From contig MARA01000002.1 in the NCBI GenBank assembly GCA_001792895.1, forward strand, positions 2,418,001-2,482,000: DNA of 64,000 nucleotides, written 5' to 3'. Positions within the stretch are counted from its first letter, which is position 1. Each line of letters starts with the position of its first letter. The notes under the pieces were generated by a model. That model had not been told where the DNA came from. It did not search any database and saw only the letters and a list, made by a program, of their open reading frames with translations. Below, in pieces: positions 1 through 12,781 of the stretch. The position numbers and the translations under genes were made by a program. Source of the DNA: Lentinus brumalis (lineage: Eukaryota > Basidiomycota > Agaricomycetes > Polyporales > Polyporaceae).

Positions 1-3000
1 AGGCGAGGCGTGACTTCAGCGAGGTCAGCTTCAGCTCGCCGATCATCGTGGATTGCGGCAGAGTCTGGGTAGGACGCGAGCCCAGCATACGACCCCGGAG
101 GGGCTTCCGTGCCGCGGTGTCTTGGAGGTGGGTAACCACTGCTGGTTCTAGGACGGGTATAGTCGACGACGCGAGGCTCGAGACGCGGCCGGACACGTAT
201 CCGATTTCGTTGTCCTCGAACTATCACATAGAAAATCAGAGGACAAACACAACGAGTCGTGAAATCCGCGTACCCTGGACATCTTGATGGATGCCAGCAA
301 CTCGTCGCTGAGCGATATTGAGAAGCTGTTTGTATGCTGCCCGATCTGTACCGTCTCGCCTTGACTTGGAGCAAAGATCTCCTTCGTCATAGCCCGAATG
401 TTCGCACAGCTCTCGATCAACGCCTCAGTCGCCGGTTGAGGAGCATGTACGAGGATCTGAAGTACATACGGTGAGTGTATGCACATATTAGTATGTGGTC
501 CCAGTGCGTACCATCTTCCGTGGGTTGACTTGGGGCACGATGGTTTTCACCGCACGACCGTCGTTGAGACCCTCCAAATCCACGAATAATAGTCGACATG
601 CCAATTGCACTTCGACGTAAGATGTGACGAATTTTGACGGGGGTTCTCGGGGTGCTTTCTGCATTGAACTGTCAGTATGATATATTTACGAACCAGATAG
701 TCCTGACGCACCTTCGCCTCTTCCTCCTGCTGCCGTCGCTTGGCCTCCTTGGTCTCCTCGCTCTCCGCGTCCTCCTCCAGCGCCTTCCCCTTCCTCAACC
801 ACATGCCGACGTCGACCGTCTCACCATACTCGTCCACTCTCCGCTTCTTTTCCACATACGGGAACATCCTGAACCTCTGCGTCTGACCCTCCGCGCTCTT
901 GAAGAACGACGTCGCCTTTGCGACGTTGCCCTTCAAGTAGATGTCGAATGATATTCGTGTCACACCGTCTTCCTCCCAATCCCCGCCGTCCGTCAGCCCG
1001 TTTGCGTCGCGTTTCCGCTTGGCGCGCCCGTTGGGTCGGGCACGCTTTCCATCCTCGGCCGTGTCCATGAAGTCGTCCCCGAGTGATCGCTCGACCTCAT
1101 TCTCCTCGTCGTCTGACCCGGAATCTGTGTCGGTATCCGATTCACTATCGGCCTCATCGGCCTCGAGCATCCGCTGGGAGCGAGCGAGCGCAGCCTGCTG
1201 GGCAGCCTCCTTCTCCCGCGCCGCACGTTCCTTCGCAAGGAACTCTTCCAACTCGGCACCTTGCAACGGAACCTTGGAGTGCATCTACAATCATGTGTGC
1301 ATAACCACTAGTCAGACAAGATGTCGCGCGGTATGTCGGCCGGCGAAGAGAATTTACCTCAAGGCGAAGCACACCGTCCATCATGATGTTGCTCCCGATC
1401 CTGCCCCTGTCCCACTTCGCTTCCTCCCGCTGCGAGTCGTTCCACTTGTCGAACAGGAGTCGACCAAGCGTCCCAGGCTCACTGCGACCGGTGAGTAGGA
1501 CGACGTTGTCCGGAATCTCCGCAAATTTCGCGAATATTGACCGAGAAGGACCATGGGACAGCGTTGCCGGGACTGCAAGGATGAGTTTGGGGTCCTTATG
1601 CGAGTATGCCTGCATCAAGGACTCTGCATTCATGAAGAATTCCACGTGACTGCAGCGAAAGTGAGAGCCAGAAAATGTTGGAGCCTTCAGAATGGCTCAC
1701 CGGAAACGTAGCGCAAAGGCACCGAGAGCATCCTCGTCGTGATCATCGTCACGTCGCCGTCGGTCTCGCCTGCCGTCCGGCTTCCCATCCTCACCGACGT
1801 CCTCCTTGCTGATGGTACCGCCGAACCATTCCATCATACTGCGGACGAAAGTGAGCATCTCCTGGCCCGTGCGAGAGAGTAGACATATTGGGTATTTCAG
1901 TCTCGAGTAATTCCAGTGCTGGTCCAGCAGAACAAGGAGCTCTAGCACCCTGCTACTGGAGTCACAGGGGAGGAGAAGCGAGTTTCGTGAGGATAAGGTT
2001 GCAGTAACACAGTCTGAAGGTTTCCGTCAGCTATCTGGAGTCCGCCATTGCTGTCCCTGAAAAGTACCTAGCAATGCAGCATCCCTGTCTTTCCGCCGGG
2101 CAGTAGTCACGTTAGCTCTTTCGGCATCCGTGATGAGGAGGTCTGGTCTAGCCAAGGTCTCGAAAACTCCACCGCTTGCAGAGCCTTGCCGTATAAGCAC
2201 AGTCCCGTCAAGGTGTCGTTCCTTCATGTGGTTCATGTCGACAGCATATAGAATAGTACCAGCAGTAGGCGAACGAATCTTCCAGATGGTGCCTCCAAGA
2301 GAGTGACCAGCATTGAACGGGATGATTGTCAAGCCCTGGCATTTGCCTAAGGGACGAGCATGAAGATTGACATGAAGCTCATACGGTTGGCAAGTATGAG
2401 GCGTACCTTGAAGGTGACACGGTTGGGAATACCTCAGAACGTTCACAGACTCGAATGCGTCAATGACCTGTTGAGCAGTTGCGACATATCTTCGCTTCTT
2501 CGCTCCGGACTTCAGAGTTGGGGAAGTTAGAGGCTCCTCAGAAGAAGGTGACTCGGATCCGTCTGTAGCAGACTCTCCCCCCGGACTGGGTGTATTGTCT
2601 CCGACGTCTTGCTCGTCACGAATGGCCTCGACATCCTCCGTTACGGCCACACGCGCCATAGCCTGGACGGGCAGTGTAGTATACGTCGGTGCAGTAAGAC
2701 CCCAGTGTGCATGCGCGTAGGGATAGAGGCCGGAGTGCGAGAGATCCCCATGAGACAGCAAGACGAGGTCAACTGTCGGAGCACATCTGTGTGTGATTCG
2801 CGCATTCGTGACTGTTGCTCGTAACAAATAGATCGAAGACTTACTCCTTCAGCGCATCACAGTACTTCTCCCAAGGCAGCGGCTCGTTCTCATCTGCGTC
2901 TGCAGGAGGTTCTGGACACCAGTCCGGCGAACCACAGTCAAGTAGGATGCGTACATCGTCCACTTCCAACAAGTATGCCAGAGGTACTGTGCGGATGGTG

Positions 3001-3035
3001 CCGGCGGCACCAGAGAGGGGCGTGAAGGTGATCAT
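1..3035 (-). CDS. CFT2: Cleavage and polyadenylation factor subunit 2 (Cft2/CPSF100), 3' part cut by window edge
   Basis: Subunit of the nuclear pre-mRNA 3'-end cleavage and polyadenylation complex, the inactive partner of the CPSF73/Ysh1 endonuclease. The ATG at 3035 opens MITFTPLSGAAGTIRT, the usual N-terminus, followed by a metallo-beta-lactamase fold with the degenerate motif LLSHGDLSHSGLYPYAH, which lacks the full HxHxDH zinc set, as expected of this subunit. Downstream exons give the beta-CASP region (PKLILAVPATLSHG) and an acidic linker with KRARP/KRKRD-like basic patches around 1000-1130. Near 470-330 the reading YVLQILVHAPQPATEALIESC appears, and the last bases read MIGELKLTSLKSRL, a C-terminal motif of the family. 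The stop lies left of base 1, so the gene is incomplete here. Several introns of about 50-60 bp interrupt it. The family call is firm; exact splice sites were read by eye. Confidence 0.93.
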
Positions 3036-3367
3036 AGCGGGGTTCAGTAACAAGCCAAGCAAGCCTGTCGCATAGCGTCGAGAGCGTTGGTAGAGAGCAG
3101 CAGAGTTTCGACGAACTCATGCAGGCCAAAGCATGCGACGCGAACGCGCTCCTCGGTCGATCACGTGACCCCTTTGCCTTCATGACGCTCCGGCGCAAGG
3201 TTCTAACTTCTCACCCTAACATACACCGAGGGCAGCTTCTAAGTTCCCGAGGAGCAGACTAGACGACGCGCTTCGCCCGCAGTGATATTTGCATTGTACA
3301 TCTGATACTAGCTTCTGACCTACACCGGTATGATAGTATCCTACCGTTCTACAAGCTGAACAACGTT
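3036..3367. other. Intergenic, Cft2 start to GlnRS stop
   Basis: 332 bp holding the Cft2 promoter/5' leader and the GlnRS 3' end. I see no gene or repeat in it. Confidence 0.6.
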
Positions 3368-6164
3368 TTACGCTGCCTTGCCCGAGTCCTCCTTCAAGCT
3401 GACTATCCTGTTGAGCACAAGGTAGTCGCCGTCATGCCGCCCAGCCTCAACGCCTTCCTCCAAGCACGCCAACTTCGCCTCCTTGTCAACGGCGAAGAAC
3501 GCCACACGCAAGCCCTGGAAGCGGATAACCTCCTTCCCAATAAGCTGTTCGCTCGTCGCCTTCGGCGTGTCGTCGTGCTCGTGCGTTGGCGCGCCTTGGA
3601 CGACGGGACCAGCAGCCTCGGCCGAGACCTTCAAAGCCTCCTCCGTCCGCTTCTTGCCTTCTGCTTTAGCGTCCGCGTACGCCTTCTTCGCAAGTGCCCA
3701 GAACCCAACCTCGACCATCGCACCCTTTACTACCTCGAGGGAATCTTGGTTGATATCGGCCTTGAAGTCTGGCACTGCCGCCGATGGGTTGTCGCTCTTG
3801 AACAACTGGTGGAAGATGCGAGTCTCGTCCACGAGGACTGGGCTCCCAGATGGACGGTGCTCCGCAACCCACTGGATGTAGGCCTTGGGCTTCTTCGGCG
3901 TACCCTCGTTCTCCGCGCGGCAGATGATCTCGACAACCTGTCCAGTTGCCGGGTCTGTCTTGTGGGAGACATGCGTGATGGGCCATGGTGCCTGGAAGAG
4001 GCCGACTGTCTTCCCTGGGGCAAGACGGAAGTAGTCCTTAGAGTCCTCCAACCTGAAGTCGTCTGCGTCGATGTATATGGTGCGCGTCAATGGTACCTTG
4101 GAAGAGCCCAGTTCGGGCACCTTCGAGTGCAGGGGCTTCTCTAGCCACAGGAGGAAGTCCTCCGGGAGGTTCTCGATTGTGACCTTGACTGGGCGCAGCA
4201 CCATGAGGAGACGCGAGACAGAGCCTTCAAGGTACTGCCTGATCGTCTGCTCGAAGCGCACCGCCTGGATGTTCGATGCAGCGGTTGACACTCCAAGGGT
4301 GCTGACGAAAGAGAGGATGGCACCGGGCGGTACACCGCGACGTCGCAGAGCGATGAGGGTATACAGACGAGGATCGTCCCAGTCATGGACATAGCCCTCT
4401 TTGACCAGCTGGAGGATCTTCCGTTTTGACATGATGGTCCCAGTGAGGTTAAGACGGCCATATTCGGACTGACGAGGCTTGTACACCTCGAGAGCGTCAC
4501 ACAACCACTCGTACGATTCGCGTGACGCGATGAATTCGGTCGTACACAACGAGTGCCTGAAGCCACGAAACTTCAGCAAGACGTACAGGGAGACGAGAGG
4601 AACACGTACGTGATGTTCTCAAAACTATCACAGAGACAGTGCGTGAAGTCGTACGTCGGGTAGATTTTCCACTTATCATGCGTCCGATGATGAGGAGAGT
4701 TGAGCACGCGGTAGGCGACCAAGTCCCACATCATCGTGTTCCCGGACTCCAGGTCCTGCTTCATCCGCAGGATCGCCTGTCCGGGCTGGTAGGCCCCGTT
4801 CTTCATCTTCTCGAACTCGGCCAGAGACTCCTCAACCGGCCTTGTCCGATGTACACAAGCCTTCCGGGGACCACGCTCCTCACCTCCGCGATTAGCGAAA
4901 ATCTCCTCCGCTGTATAGACGGTGAGTGATGTAGGATTAAAAGGGACAAGAGCGGTCGTACCGGTACAATGGCAAACATATCCTTTGTCCCGACGAATAA
5001 GCTCAACCGCAAGCTCAAAGAGCTTATCAAAGTAGTCACTGGAGTAGGTGATCTTCCAGGGCTCGTACCCTAGCCACCGCACGGTCTCGAGGATGCTCTC
5101 GAAGTACCGTCCCTCCTCAGCCTCAGGGTTCGTATCATCGAATCGGAGATAACAGTGTCCGCCGTGATACGCCGCATACCCGAAGTTCACGAAGATGGCT
5201 TTCGAATGACCGATGTGAAGAAAGCCGTTGGGCTCAGGTGGGAACCGAGTGTGGACGATGCCCTTGGTCGCGGCAAGGTGCTGCTCCCGGAGACGGGGGT
5301 GGATCTGCGGGTTCTCGCCGACTTTGTGGAGGTGCCCCAGGAAGCCTTCTGAGAAGACTGAGCGCGAGGATGATGCAGAGGCAGCGGGGTCGGAGGCAGC
5401 AGCAGACGACTGAGCAGCCTCCTTCTTAGGCTCCTGACGATAAGGTATGAACACCATCTACGGATGCACTGGGGTAACGACGCACCTTGGCCTTAGGCTT
5501 CGCCGCGCCCTTCGCGCCAAACTTCTCCGTAAACGCACTCTCTACTGCATTCTTCAGCTCCAACGCGTTGGCCCAGCGCAGATCAGTCCCTTTTAATCCG
5601 CCAATCGCGGCACCAAGGTTGTTCCAGCCGGTGTAAGCACTGGACGCGACATAATCCTTCACTCGCGCGACGAGTTCCTCGGCCGTAATGCTGAATCCTG
5701 CAGATACACGCGTTTGAACACGCCCTAGCCGCATGGAGAGATGCGCTCACCAACGCCAGTGCTCTTATTGAAGTCCGCAGCATCCACAGGAAGGGGGTGA
5801 GCATCCAGGTACTTCACAGCCTCTGACTCCCATGTTAGCAATGATTTGCGAGCTATGATGCACCTTTATACACACCTGCTACCTGATCCGTGGTCTTCAG
5901 TCTTCCGTCAAGGATCGCGCTGACTGCGTAGCTCCTCTCGGCATCTCCAAGCTTGCTGCCCTGCACCGCGAGCGTGGCCAAGAGTACAGCCTGCTTCTCG
6001 TCAAGGTTCTTGTTTACGAGGTCATGAGACTCAATGATCCCCTTGAGTGTAGTCGCGCTCTTTGGGCTCTTAGCTGCCTCTGCTGCCTTGGACTGGGTGA
6101 GACCGATCTTCTTGAAGAGATCAATGAGCTCCGCCGTCTCCGGAGCATCTGCTTTCGGAGCCAT
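3368..6164 (-). CDS. GLN4: Glutaminyl-tRNA synthetase, cytosolic
   Basis: Class I aminoacyl-tRNA synthetase charging tRNA-Gln in the cytosol. The ATG at 6164 starts [20 protein letters not shown], the eukaryote-specific N-terminal YqeY-like domain, spread over two or three exons with a basic linker rich in K and A near 5490. The catalytic Rossmann fold begins at about 5290 with [16 protein letters not shown], which carries the HIGH signature, then the conserved [10 protein letters not shown]. The second signature is MSKRK at about 4430 ([13 protein letters not shown]). The C-terminal anticodon-binding beta barrels follow to the TAA at 3368. A 51-bp intron (4911-4961) joins CHCT to AEEIF, and another near 4564-4610 joins the two main exons. 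The order of domains matches yeast Gln4, with no missing catalytic residue seen. Confidence 0.96.
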
Positions 6165-6548
6165 CTACTTCGGCAGGTATGGGGACTAGTTCAGCGGTCG
6201 TATCTCGTACGCACAGGTAAACGAAGACTCAGATAAGAGGTGGAGGATGGTGGTGGTAGTGTGCAGGTCTATTCCTCCCGCCTTGACTCACTTTGCAGCT
6301 CACTGGTTTGGGTTACATCGATCGCGCTGGATCTTGCTCAGATCTCGCACTTCCGCTGCGCGCTCCGTGGGCGCTCCGCTCCACCCACTCAACCACTCTG
6401 AACGCAGTCCAAACTACATACGTATTCGACATCGTGGCTAATTTGTTTGTAGGTGAGTCCAAAGAGTCTGATAAAACAGGTCGAGAACGTAGGTGATCCA
6501 TGGAGGTAGTCAGATGATGTATGATAATAAGGTAGGTGGTATTCCCCG
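6165..6548. other. Intergenic, GlnRS start to P450 stop
   Basis: 384 bp with the GlnRS 5' region and the P450 3' end. No further gene is visible. Confidence 0.55.
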
Positions 6549-9219
6549 TCACGCAGTCGCCTCACCCATCTTCACCCACAACCCACCCTAGAATCGACAT
6601 CATGAGCTCAGCGAGCAAACACACCTCGCACAACTCGACACTTACCTCAACATACAGAGTGAAGTGAGATTTGGGGCGAATCTGCTCAGCGGCCCTGCGG
6701 TGTTCCGGCGGTTCCCGCCACTCAACCGGAGGGCGCGCCTCGGGAGGCTGAGCGGTCAGGTCGAGCTCCATCGACGAGAAGTTCTGCAGAAGGCGGATCA
6801 TGAAGAACGACATCTCATTGTACGCGAACTGCAGTAAGGGGTGGTGAGTACAATGCAGCTAAGCAGCACGCGCCAAAGCCCTCACCTGTTGCCCAAGGCA
6901 GATGCGCGGACCACCATTGAACGGCAGGAAGATGAACGGGTTTGGAACAAGGTATTTCTGGAGACGTTCGTCGATGAAGCGGTCAGGATCGAACTCTTGT
7001 GCTAGAGATACAAGAGCTGCATGAGAACGAGGCGGCCAGTCACAAGCTGATGACCATACCGGTAGGACCCCAGTACTCCGGGTCACGCTGCATGTTAAAG
7101 GTAGAGTACGAGATGCTGATGGCCGATCAGCTATCAAATGCTTGTCGAGATAGTCTTACTTACGCCGTCTTCGGGGGTATGTAGAACGGCTTGCCATTTG
7201 GATCAGGGTTCGGTAGGATGCCCTCCTTGACGGAGAACCTGCGGAGATGATCAGCAGGCACGGACAATCGTTCCTGGAGGCGCAACTGGCCTGATATCCA
7301 TAGGTCTAGAGAACCACCAATCTATCAGTACAGCCTACAACGGGCGCATGCGAATCACGAACTTACACAGGGGGATAGAGACGGAGCGTTTCTGTAGAGG
7401 CCGTCCTCTGTTAGCCTCAAGTTCTGCTTTATCCACTCTCATGGGTTTTTTCCTCACCATTCAGGAAGGCGCGCAGGTACTTCATGTTGCGAATGTCATC
7501 GTACGTCGGCCTGCGCGAAAAACCAACATGCTGGGCGATCTCATCGCGCAGACGCTTCAAGACGTGCTGATGCTGGCACAACAAGTAAACGCCAAACGTG
7601 AGAGCAGCTGCGGTCTGTCGTCAGGGGTGAATCATGATCAACATGAATGGGCGTCGCATCCTCACAGACACTGGGAAAAGACTCACAGTGTCCCTTCCGG
7701 CCAACAAGATGTTAAGCGTCTCGTCATGTAGAATGGTCGGATCTATGATCGAAGAAGCGTAACGCGCCGTCAACAGCGCTGCTAATGAGACATCGGCGCG
7801 CTCACATACCAGAAGTCTGTCGTACAAGGTGGTCTAGGAGGGTCTCGTTCTCTTGACTCTCCTTGTTGTCGAGGTCGAGTCCGGCCTTTACATTCTCCTC
7901 CTTCTTGCGGATAGCTTCTTGCAGGATAGGCTCAAGGAAAGCGTCGACGATTGCCATATCCTTCTGTGTCTTCGACTCGAAGATCTCCTTCATGGGCCAC
8001 AACCAGCCAATGCGAGGACGTTCTGAGACGACACGCTGCAAGTCAGCAAAGGCCTTCGGGAATCTCTCCTTGATTGTCTTGGGTCCCTGGTCCACGCCGT
8101 ATGGAGACATGTCATGCGGATACGGGATTGGCGAATGTAGGCTGTTGACGCAATTGCCAAAGAGGAACTCTGTTGCCGAATCGAGAGTAAACCGAGACAC
8201 CAGGTCCTGTAACACGGGTTCGTACGTGAGTGAAGCTTTGTGGAGAACATTGGTGAGGGTGTGCAGTTTACTTGGAATTCGAACGGCATGTTGGCCTTGG
8301 CACGTTCCCGTATTAGGTTGAGAGCAAGGTCTACCGTAGAATTGTTACACTGATGTCAGACAAATGAAGAATGTCCTGTCACATACCAGCATGTCTGTCG
8401 AACAAATCAAAATCGCTTATACGCTCTCGGGTGAAGAAGGGCCGCGACATGGAGCGGTGGAATCTGTGGTCAAGTAAATCGGGACATCCCAGAGGTTCAC
8501 AATGAGGAGACTTGCTTCCATAGATCACCGTCGGCGTTGAACACGCCAGTCCCAAAGATGGCGTCGGTAAAATCATGAAATGTCTCGCCTCCGAAAGTCA
8601 CCCTCAGTGAGCGTTCTGGGGGAAATTGGTGCGAAGTAGGACAGACCTACCCTTCTCATAGTTCTGGAAGTCTGTGGCCAAGATAGTCTTTGTTCTTGCT
8701 TCAGTAAAGTACCGCGAGGCCTCACGTCTGACCACATACCTTTACAATGTTCGGGTCCTTCGTACTGTATGCGACGTCCCAGAACACGCTAAATTGGAAG
8801 ATAGGTCCGCACGTGGCGAACCCATGGTCAAACAAATCGGCTGGGAAATACATGACTATCAGATTTGCTGGCTGATGAGTGCAGCACCCACAAGGATAAC
8901 CATGTGTGAAGGCATCCAGTATGCTGTCCAAAATGTCCCAGTTTCCAATCCAGGACCCAGAGAGGTCGGGAGGGAGGATGGCGCCATGACGAGCGGCACC
9001 GAGTCGGTGGGACCTATACTTCAGCCAGATGCGGACGGTGTAGAAGAGAGGCCCGCTGAAGACGGCAGCGATGACCCAAGCCCAGGTCGGCAAGTCCACG
9101 AAGATACCTCGGGATCTCAACGTGCACGCGGCGAGATAGACCGAGGACGGCGGCGCAGATAGCTTCAGCAGAAGACGGAAGAGGAATGGGACTCCGGGGG
9201 GAAGAGACTTGAGCTTCAT
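6549..9219 (-). CDS. Cytochrome P450 monooxygenase, CYP63-like (CYP52 clan)
   Basis: Membrane-anchored heme monooxygenase, probably of the fatty-acid/alkane or aromatic oxidising clan in basidiomycetes; the substrate cannot be read from sequence. The ATG at 9219 opens [14 protein letters not shown], then a membrane anchor ([21 protein letters not shown]) and the proline-rich hinge [11 protein letters not shown]. Mid-gene exons include [20 protein letters not shown] (C-helix region). The I-helix oxygen motif is AGRDT at about 7690, the K-helix ExxR is ETLRLYP near 7380, and the heme-binding Cys loop is [10 protein letters not shown] at about 6910. After a last intron the short final exon reads [12 protein letters not shown] and stops at 6549. 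More than ten short introns are present. The P450 call is certain; the CYP63 assignment rests on recognised motifs and is tentative. Confidence 0.92.
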
Positions 9220-9795
9220 GGCGGCGACGAGGAGTAGGCGTTCCTCCCAGGGTGCTTGCGAACGCTTGCAGCTTTATTGGCCTCGCGGGCGATGGCCACG
9301 GCTTCCTGTGATCGAAGCGGCAACGCATATGATTCCCATCCATGCTCCCATGACGGGCGGCGTGGCGTTAGAAGCTGAGTGCGCCGCCGCTCCCTTCGCC
9401 TCCTGATATGAATTTGCAACTGTGGGGGATGACATCAACGTATCATTCCAAACATACCCTAGCAGAACACGCCTACCTGCAGTATCGAGCTCCAGGGTAC
9501 TTAGTACATTGGGGTGAGAGAGGGCTTTTTCCACGATCACCCGGTCAAGCCTCAAGGGGCGACATCAGTCTCGAGCTGCCGTACTTACTCTTCCTCGACG
9601 CTCGACACTCGTAGGATAGGGACTTCACCTGTCTCAGTGGGTATATAATATGGTGGGTAAATTAGGAACTCTAGATAATAGCAAAACCGCGGAGTCCATG
9701 ATGTCTGCTCCTCATGCCTCAGCCACTACTAGCTATGACCGAGCACCCATAATCAATAAACCGCGATCGGATGCACATGCACACGAGATGCACGT
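9220..9795. other. Intergenic, P450 start to GH79 stop
   Basis: 576 bp upstream of the P450. An open frame on the minus strand (9274-9555) has no recognisable domain and begins at a non-ATG codon, so I treat the stretch as promoter and UTR. Confidence 0.5.
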
Positions 9796-11830
9796 TCACA
9801 GCGTACTCATCATCGCTAAAACAACAGCGCCCAACAGGGCGGCGGCGGCGAATCCGCTACTCCTCTCCGCGCCGTTCTTGTCTCCTGTGCCCGTCGGTGA
9901 AGCACCGGACCCACCAGTTGCGCTCGAGCCGTTGCTGGATGAGCCATTTGTTGACAGGGTACCATTCGGAGCACCCCCAACGAAGATGACCGCGATACCC
10001 GGGCCGGGGACTTGGACGGTGCACCCACCAGCGCACGACAGCGACTTGTCCGGCACGCTCGACGCAAACGTCGCGTCGACGGGGTTCCCGTCGCCCACGC
10101 CCGCATACGTCTTCCCGCCCCACACGATGTTCGTCTTCTCGTTCACCGAGGGCGCCGTGAGGTATCGGATCGTGATCTGGCTGTTTGACGCAGGGACGAA
10201 CTTCGCGTCGAGCTGGTAGTCCGACGTCGTCCCCGAGACGTTCTTGTAGTTGAAGATCACGAGGCTGTGCACGGTCGACGACGTGCCGTCGTAGATCGCG
10301 TAGCCCGCAGAGGTCTGGGAACCGTCGGACATGGAGTTCTTGATGTTCAGGTCGACGACACGGCTGCCGTTGGCGGACTCGAGGGCCTCGGCGACGGGGA
10401 GCATGCCGTAGAACGGCGGGTTGGTGGTCCATGCGCCTGCACCTCCTGCGGCGGCGGCGGGCGGGTCGAAGAGGTTGTAGGTGACGCCGCGCTCGCGGGA
10501 ATGGAGGTACGCGCCTGCGTAGCCCTGAACAGCCATCTGGAGGGCGTAGTCGCTCGTCCACATGGCGACGCCGAACGTGTTAGAGATGCCATCGTAGCCG
10601 CCGCAGGAGATACTGTTGAACTCGTCCATCAAGACGGGCTTCTTTTGCTGAGCGGCGACTTGGAGGCCATGACTTTGCCACTTCGCAAGACCGACAGTGT
10701 TGGAATGGACGGTGTAATACTCGACACCGTAGGCCGGTTTGCCGTTGCAATTGTCCTGCGGGTAATGTTGGAGCGTGATGTACTTGAGCTGTTGTGTGTA
10801 CTGGGCAAGCCAGCTGGACTGCAGCACAGTGGCGAGATCCTGCATTCAACGACGCGGAAAGCTTTGGTATACGGTCAGAACAAAGCGATAAATCGGCATG
10901 CTTACCCAGGCACAACAGATCGTAGGGCCGCCAATGTTGTCAAGATGCAAGACGTCTCCTTGCGGCGTCTGCTTCAGGTTATTGAAGACGACCGAGTAGT
11001 CCTGGATATACCTGCGATCAGTGGCGTCCTGTGTGATCCGGGGAAAGCCAGACGCACTCCAACATAGTCATCAACCGTGTAGTTCTGAAGGTTCGGGCGC
11101 TGCCCGTGCCTGCTGTACAGATCAGGTTCCTGAAGCATGCGGACGACGTGGACAGGTCAGCGCCGCGGACGTAACCTTCCCCTTCCTGCACTTACATTGC
11201 CCAGCAAGAACGCGTCTAGGTCGTCCCCGAGCGCCTTGGTCGCGTCACCGGCCAGCAGTGGTATATTGCTGTTGTCCGGTTGCCTCAAACTCAAACCTAG
11301 GCACGATCGCGCCGAGAAGTCAGCCTCGTGTACGGTCATGCTGCAGTGGCGGAGCCACCGCACGAGCCTTGGGAGGCAAAGAACCTACCAATGAGATACT
11401 GGGCGCCGCCAACGGCAGAGCTGACGCCTTTCATGACGTCGAATAATTGAGGGCCATAATTTACGGGCTGGTCGTTCCAGTTGGCGTTCGGGTTTGTGAA
11501 CTGTATGATGTCCGACTGGCCGGGCACGTAGGTCGAGCTGTCCATCGAGTTCCCGCCCAGCCGGATGCGCACAGGCTTGCCCGACCCGTGCGCGTGCAGC
11601 GTCGACAGGTACTTGACGAGCGGCTGGGGAATCTCGGCTGTGGTGTTCCCGAAGTAGTAGTTGATGAACGATAGTTCAAGGGAGAGACCCAGAAAGTTTG
11701 AGTAGACCACGTTGGCGTCAGCAGCCGGCGGGTTGGCGGGAGCCGAAACCGCGATAGCGGCAAAAGCAGAACGGGCAGAGAGGACCAGACATAACGTCCT
11801 CAAGTGGAAAAATGAGGAGGATGGGGTCAT
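9796..11830 (-). CDS. GH79-type glycoside hydrolase (beta-glucuronidase-like), secreted and GPI-anchored
   Basis: Extracellular retaining glycosidase of the GH79 type, expected to remove glucuronosyl groups from arabinogalactan-like or cell-wall glycans. The ATG at 11830 gives a signal peptide (MTPSSSFFHLRTLCLVLSAR), then YSNFLGLSLELSF and RIRLGGNSMDSSTYVPGQSD, both typical of the family's TIM barrel. The probable nucleophile Glu lies in VLMDEFNSISCGG (about 10610). A C-terminal beta domain follows (about 10400-10000). The protein ends with a Ser/Thr/Gly-rich linker, a small-residue site near DKNGAERSSG and a hydrophobic tail (AAAALLGAVVLAMM), which together read as a GPI-attachment signal. 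The intron between LIG and LSLRQPDNSNIP near 11300-11390 and four others are short. Specificity among beta-glucuronidase, heparanase-like and related activities is not decided by sequence. Confidence 0.85.
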
Positions 11831-12781
11831 GGTAGAGGGCGTAAGGGAAAGGAGCGGCAGCGCGTCGTACGCGAGGAGTCAGTTGAAGTAGAAGGGGATC
11901 CGAGTCCGAAGGGTGGTGGGCTTTATCTGAAATCGGGTACAGCCGTCAGTTGGGATTAGAACGGACGGACATGCCATCCCCGACCGAGATGGTCCGCCGG
12001 GCGCATGAGACCGGCGCACCTTCGAACGCCTGCCCGAGGCATGGTCACCGACAGCGCTTGCTTGCTCAAGGGGTCGATCAACACGAGCGGTACCAGGTCG
12101 CTGGATGGCGGCGGTGCTTTCAGACCGATACTCTGAGTTATGAGACGAGACGGTGTCACATGAATGCGGTCCGGTTTCACGGACTTACGGACAAGTACTT
12201 CGACGTGCAGAGGGTGCGATGAATATCAGCGCAACGCACGAAAAATGAATGGCAATGAACCGCAAAAAAAGTGGGTGGACGAACCTTATCCCAGAAGAGC
12301 CTAGGTACCCTCCAAAGGCCGAAAGCGTCATCGCCGCTGAGACGTGCCATCCATGCGCTCGTTATGCCTCCCCAGTCTCGACTGGTCTTGACCGGTTGAC
12401 CGTTCTTGAGACACTGTTGCGCTGCTGCCGGTTTTTGTCATTGACGCCAGACGAAATCAACGATCTATAGGGGCCATGGAACGTTAATCGCGAGCAACGT
12501 CGGCGTCATGAACCCACATTTTCAGGCCTCGGGCACTGCATGCCGCTATTTCGCTGGACACGGCAGGCTTCCGCATGGAGGAGTGCAGGTTTGTGGGACC
12601 GACGCAGTCAAGCACACTGGACAGTGGTGCAGCTCATATGGATAGGAGCGCAGGAGGGCAATACCAGTGTAGTGTACAGCGAAATCAAAACCAAGCCGAT
12701 GCAAAGAACATCCGCATCCGTGAATTCATCCGGTATCGTACAAACCGTCCATTGAAAGCACCTGTTCGTCGCTAGGTGCCC
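11831..12781. other. Intergenic, GH79 start to AAA ATPase stop
   Basis: 951 bp. It holds the GH79 promoter and the 3' flank of the AAA gene. Small open frames on both strands show no domain or conserved start, and no repeat was noticed. Confidence 0.5.

Noticed and set aside
10267..11067. 266-codon plus-strand frame opposite the GH79 gene
   Set aside because: Shadow of the GH79 exons; non-ATG start and no motif.
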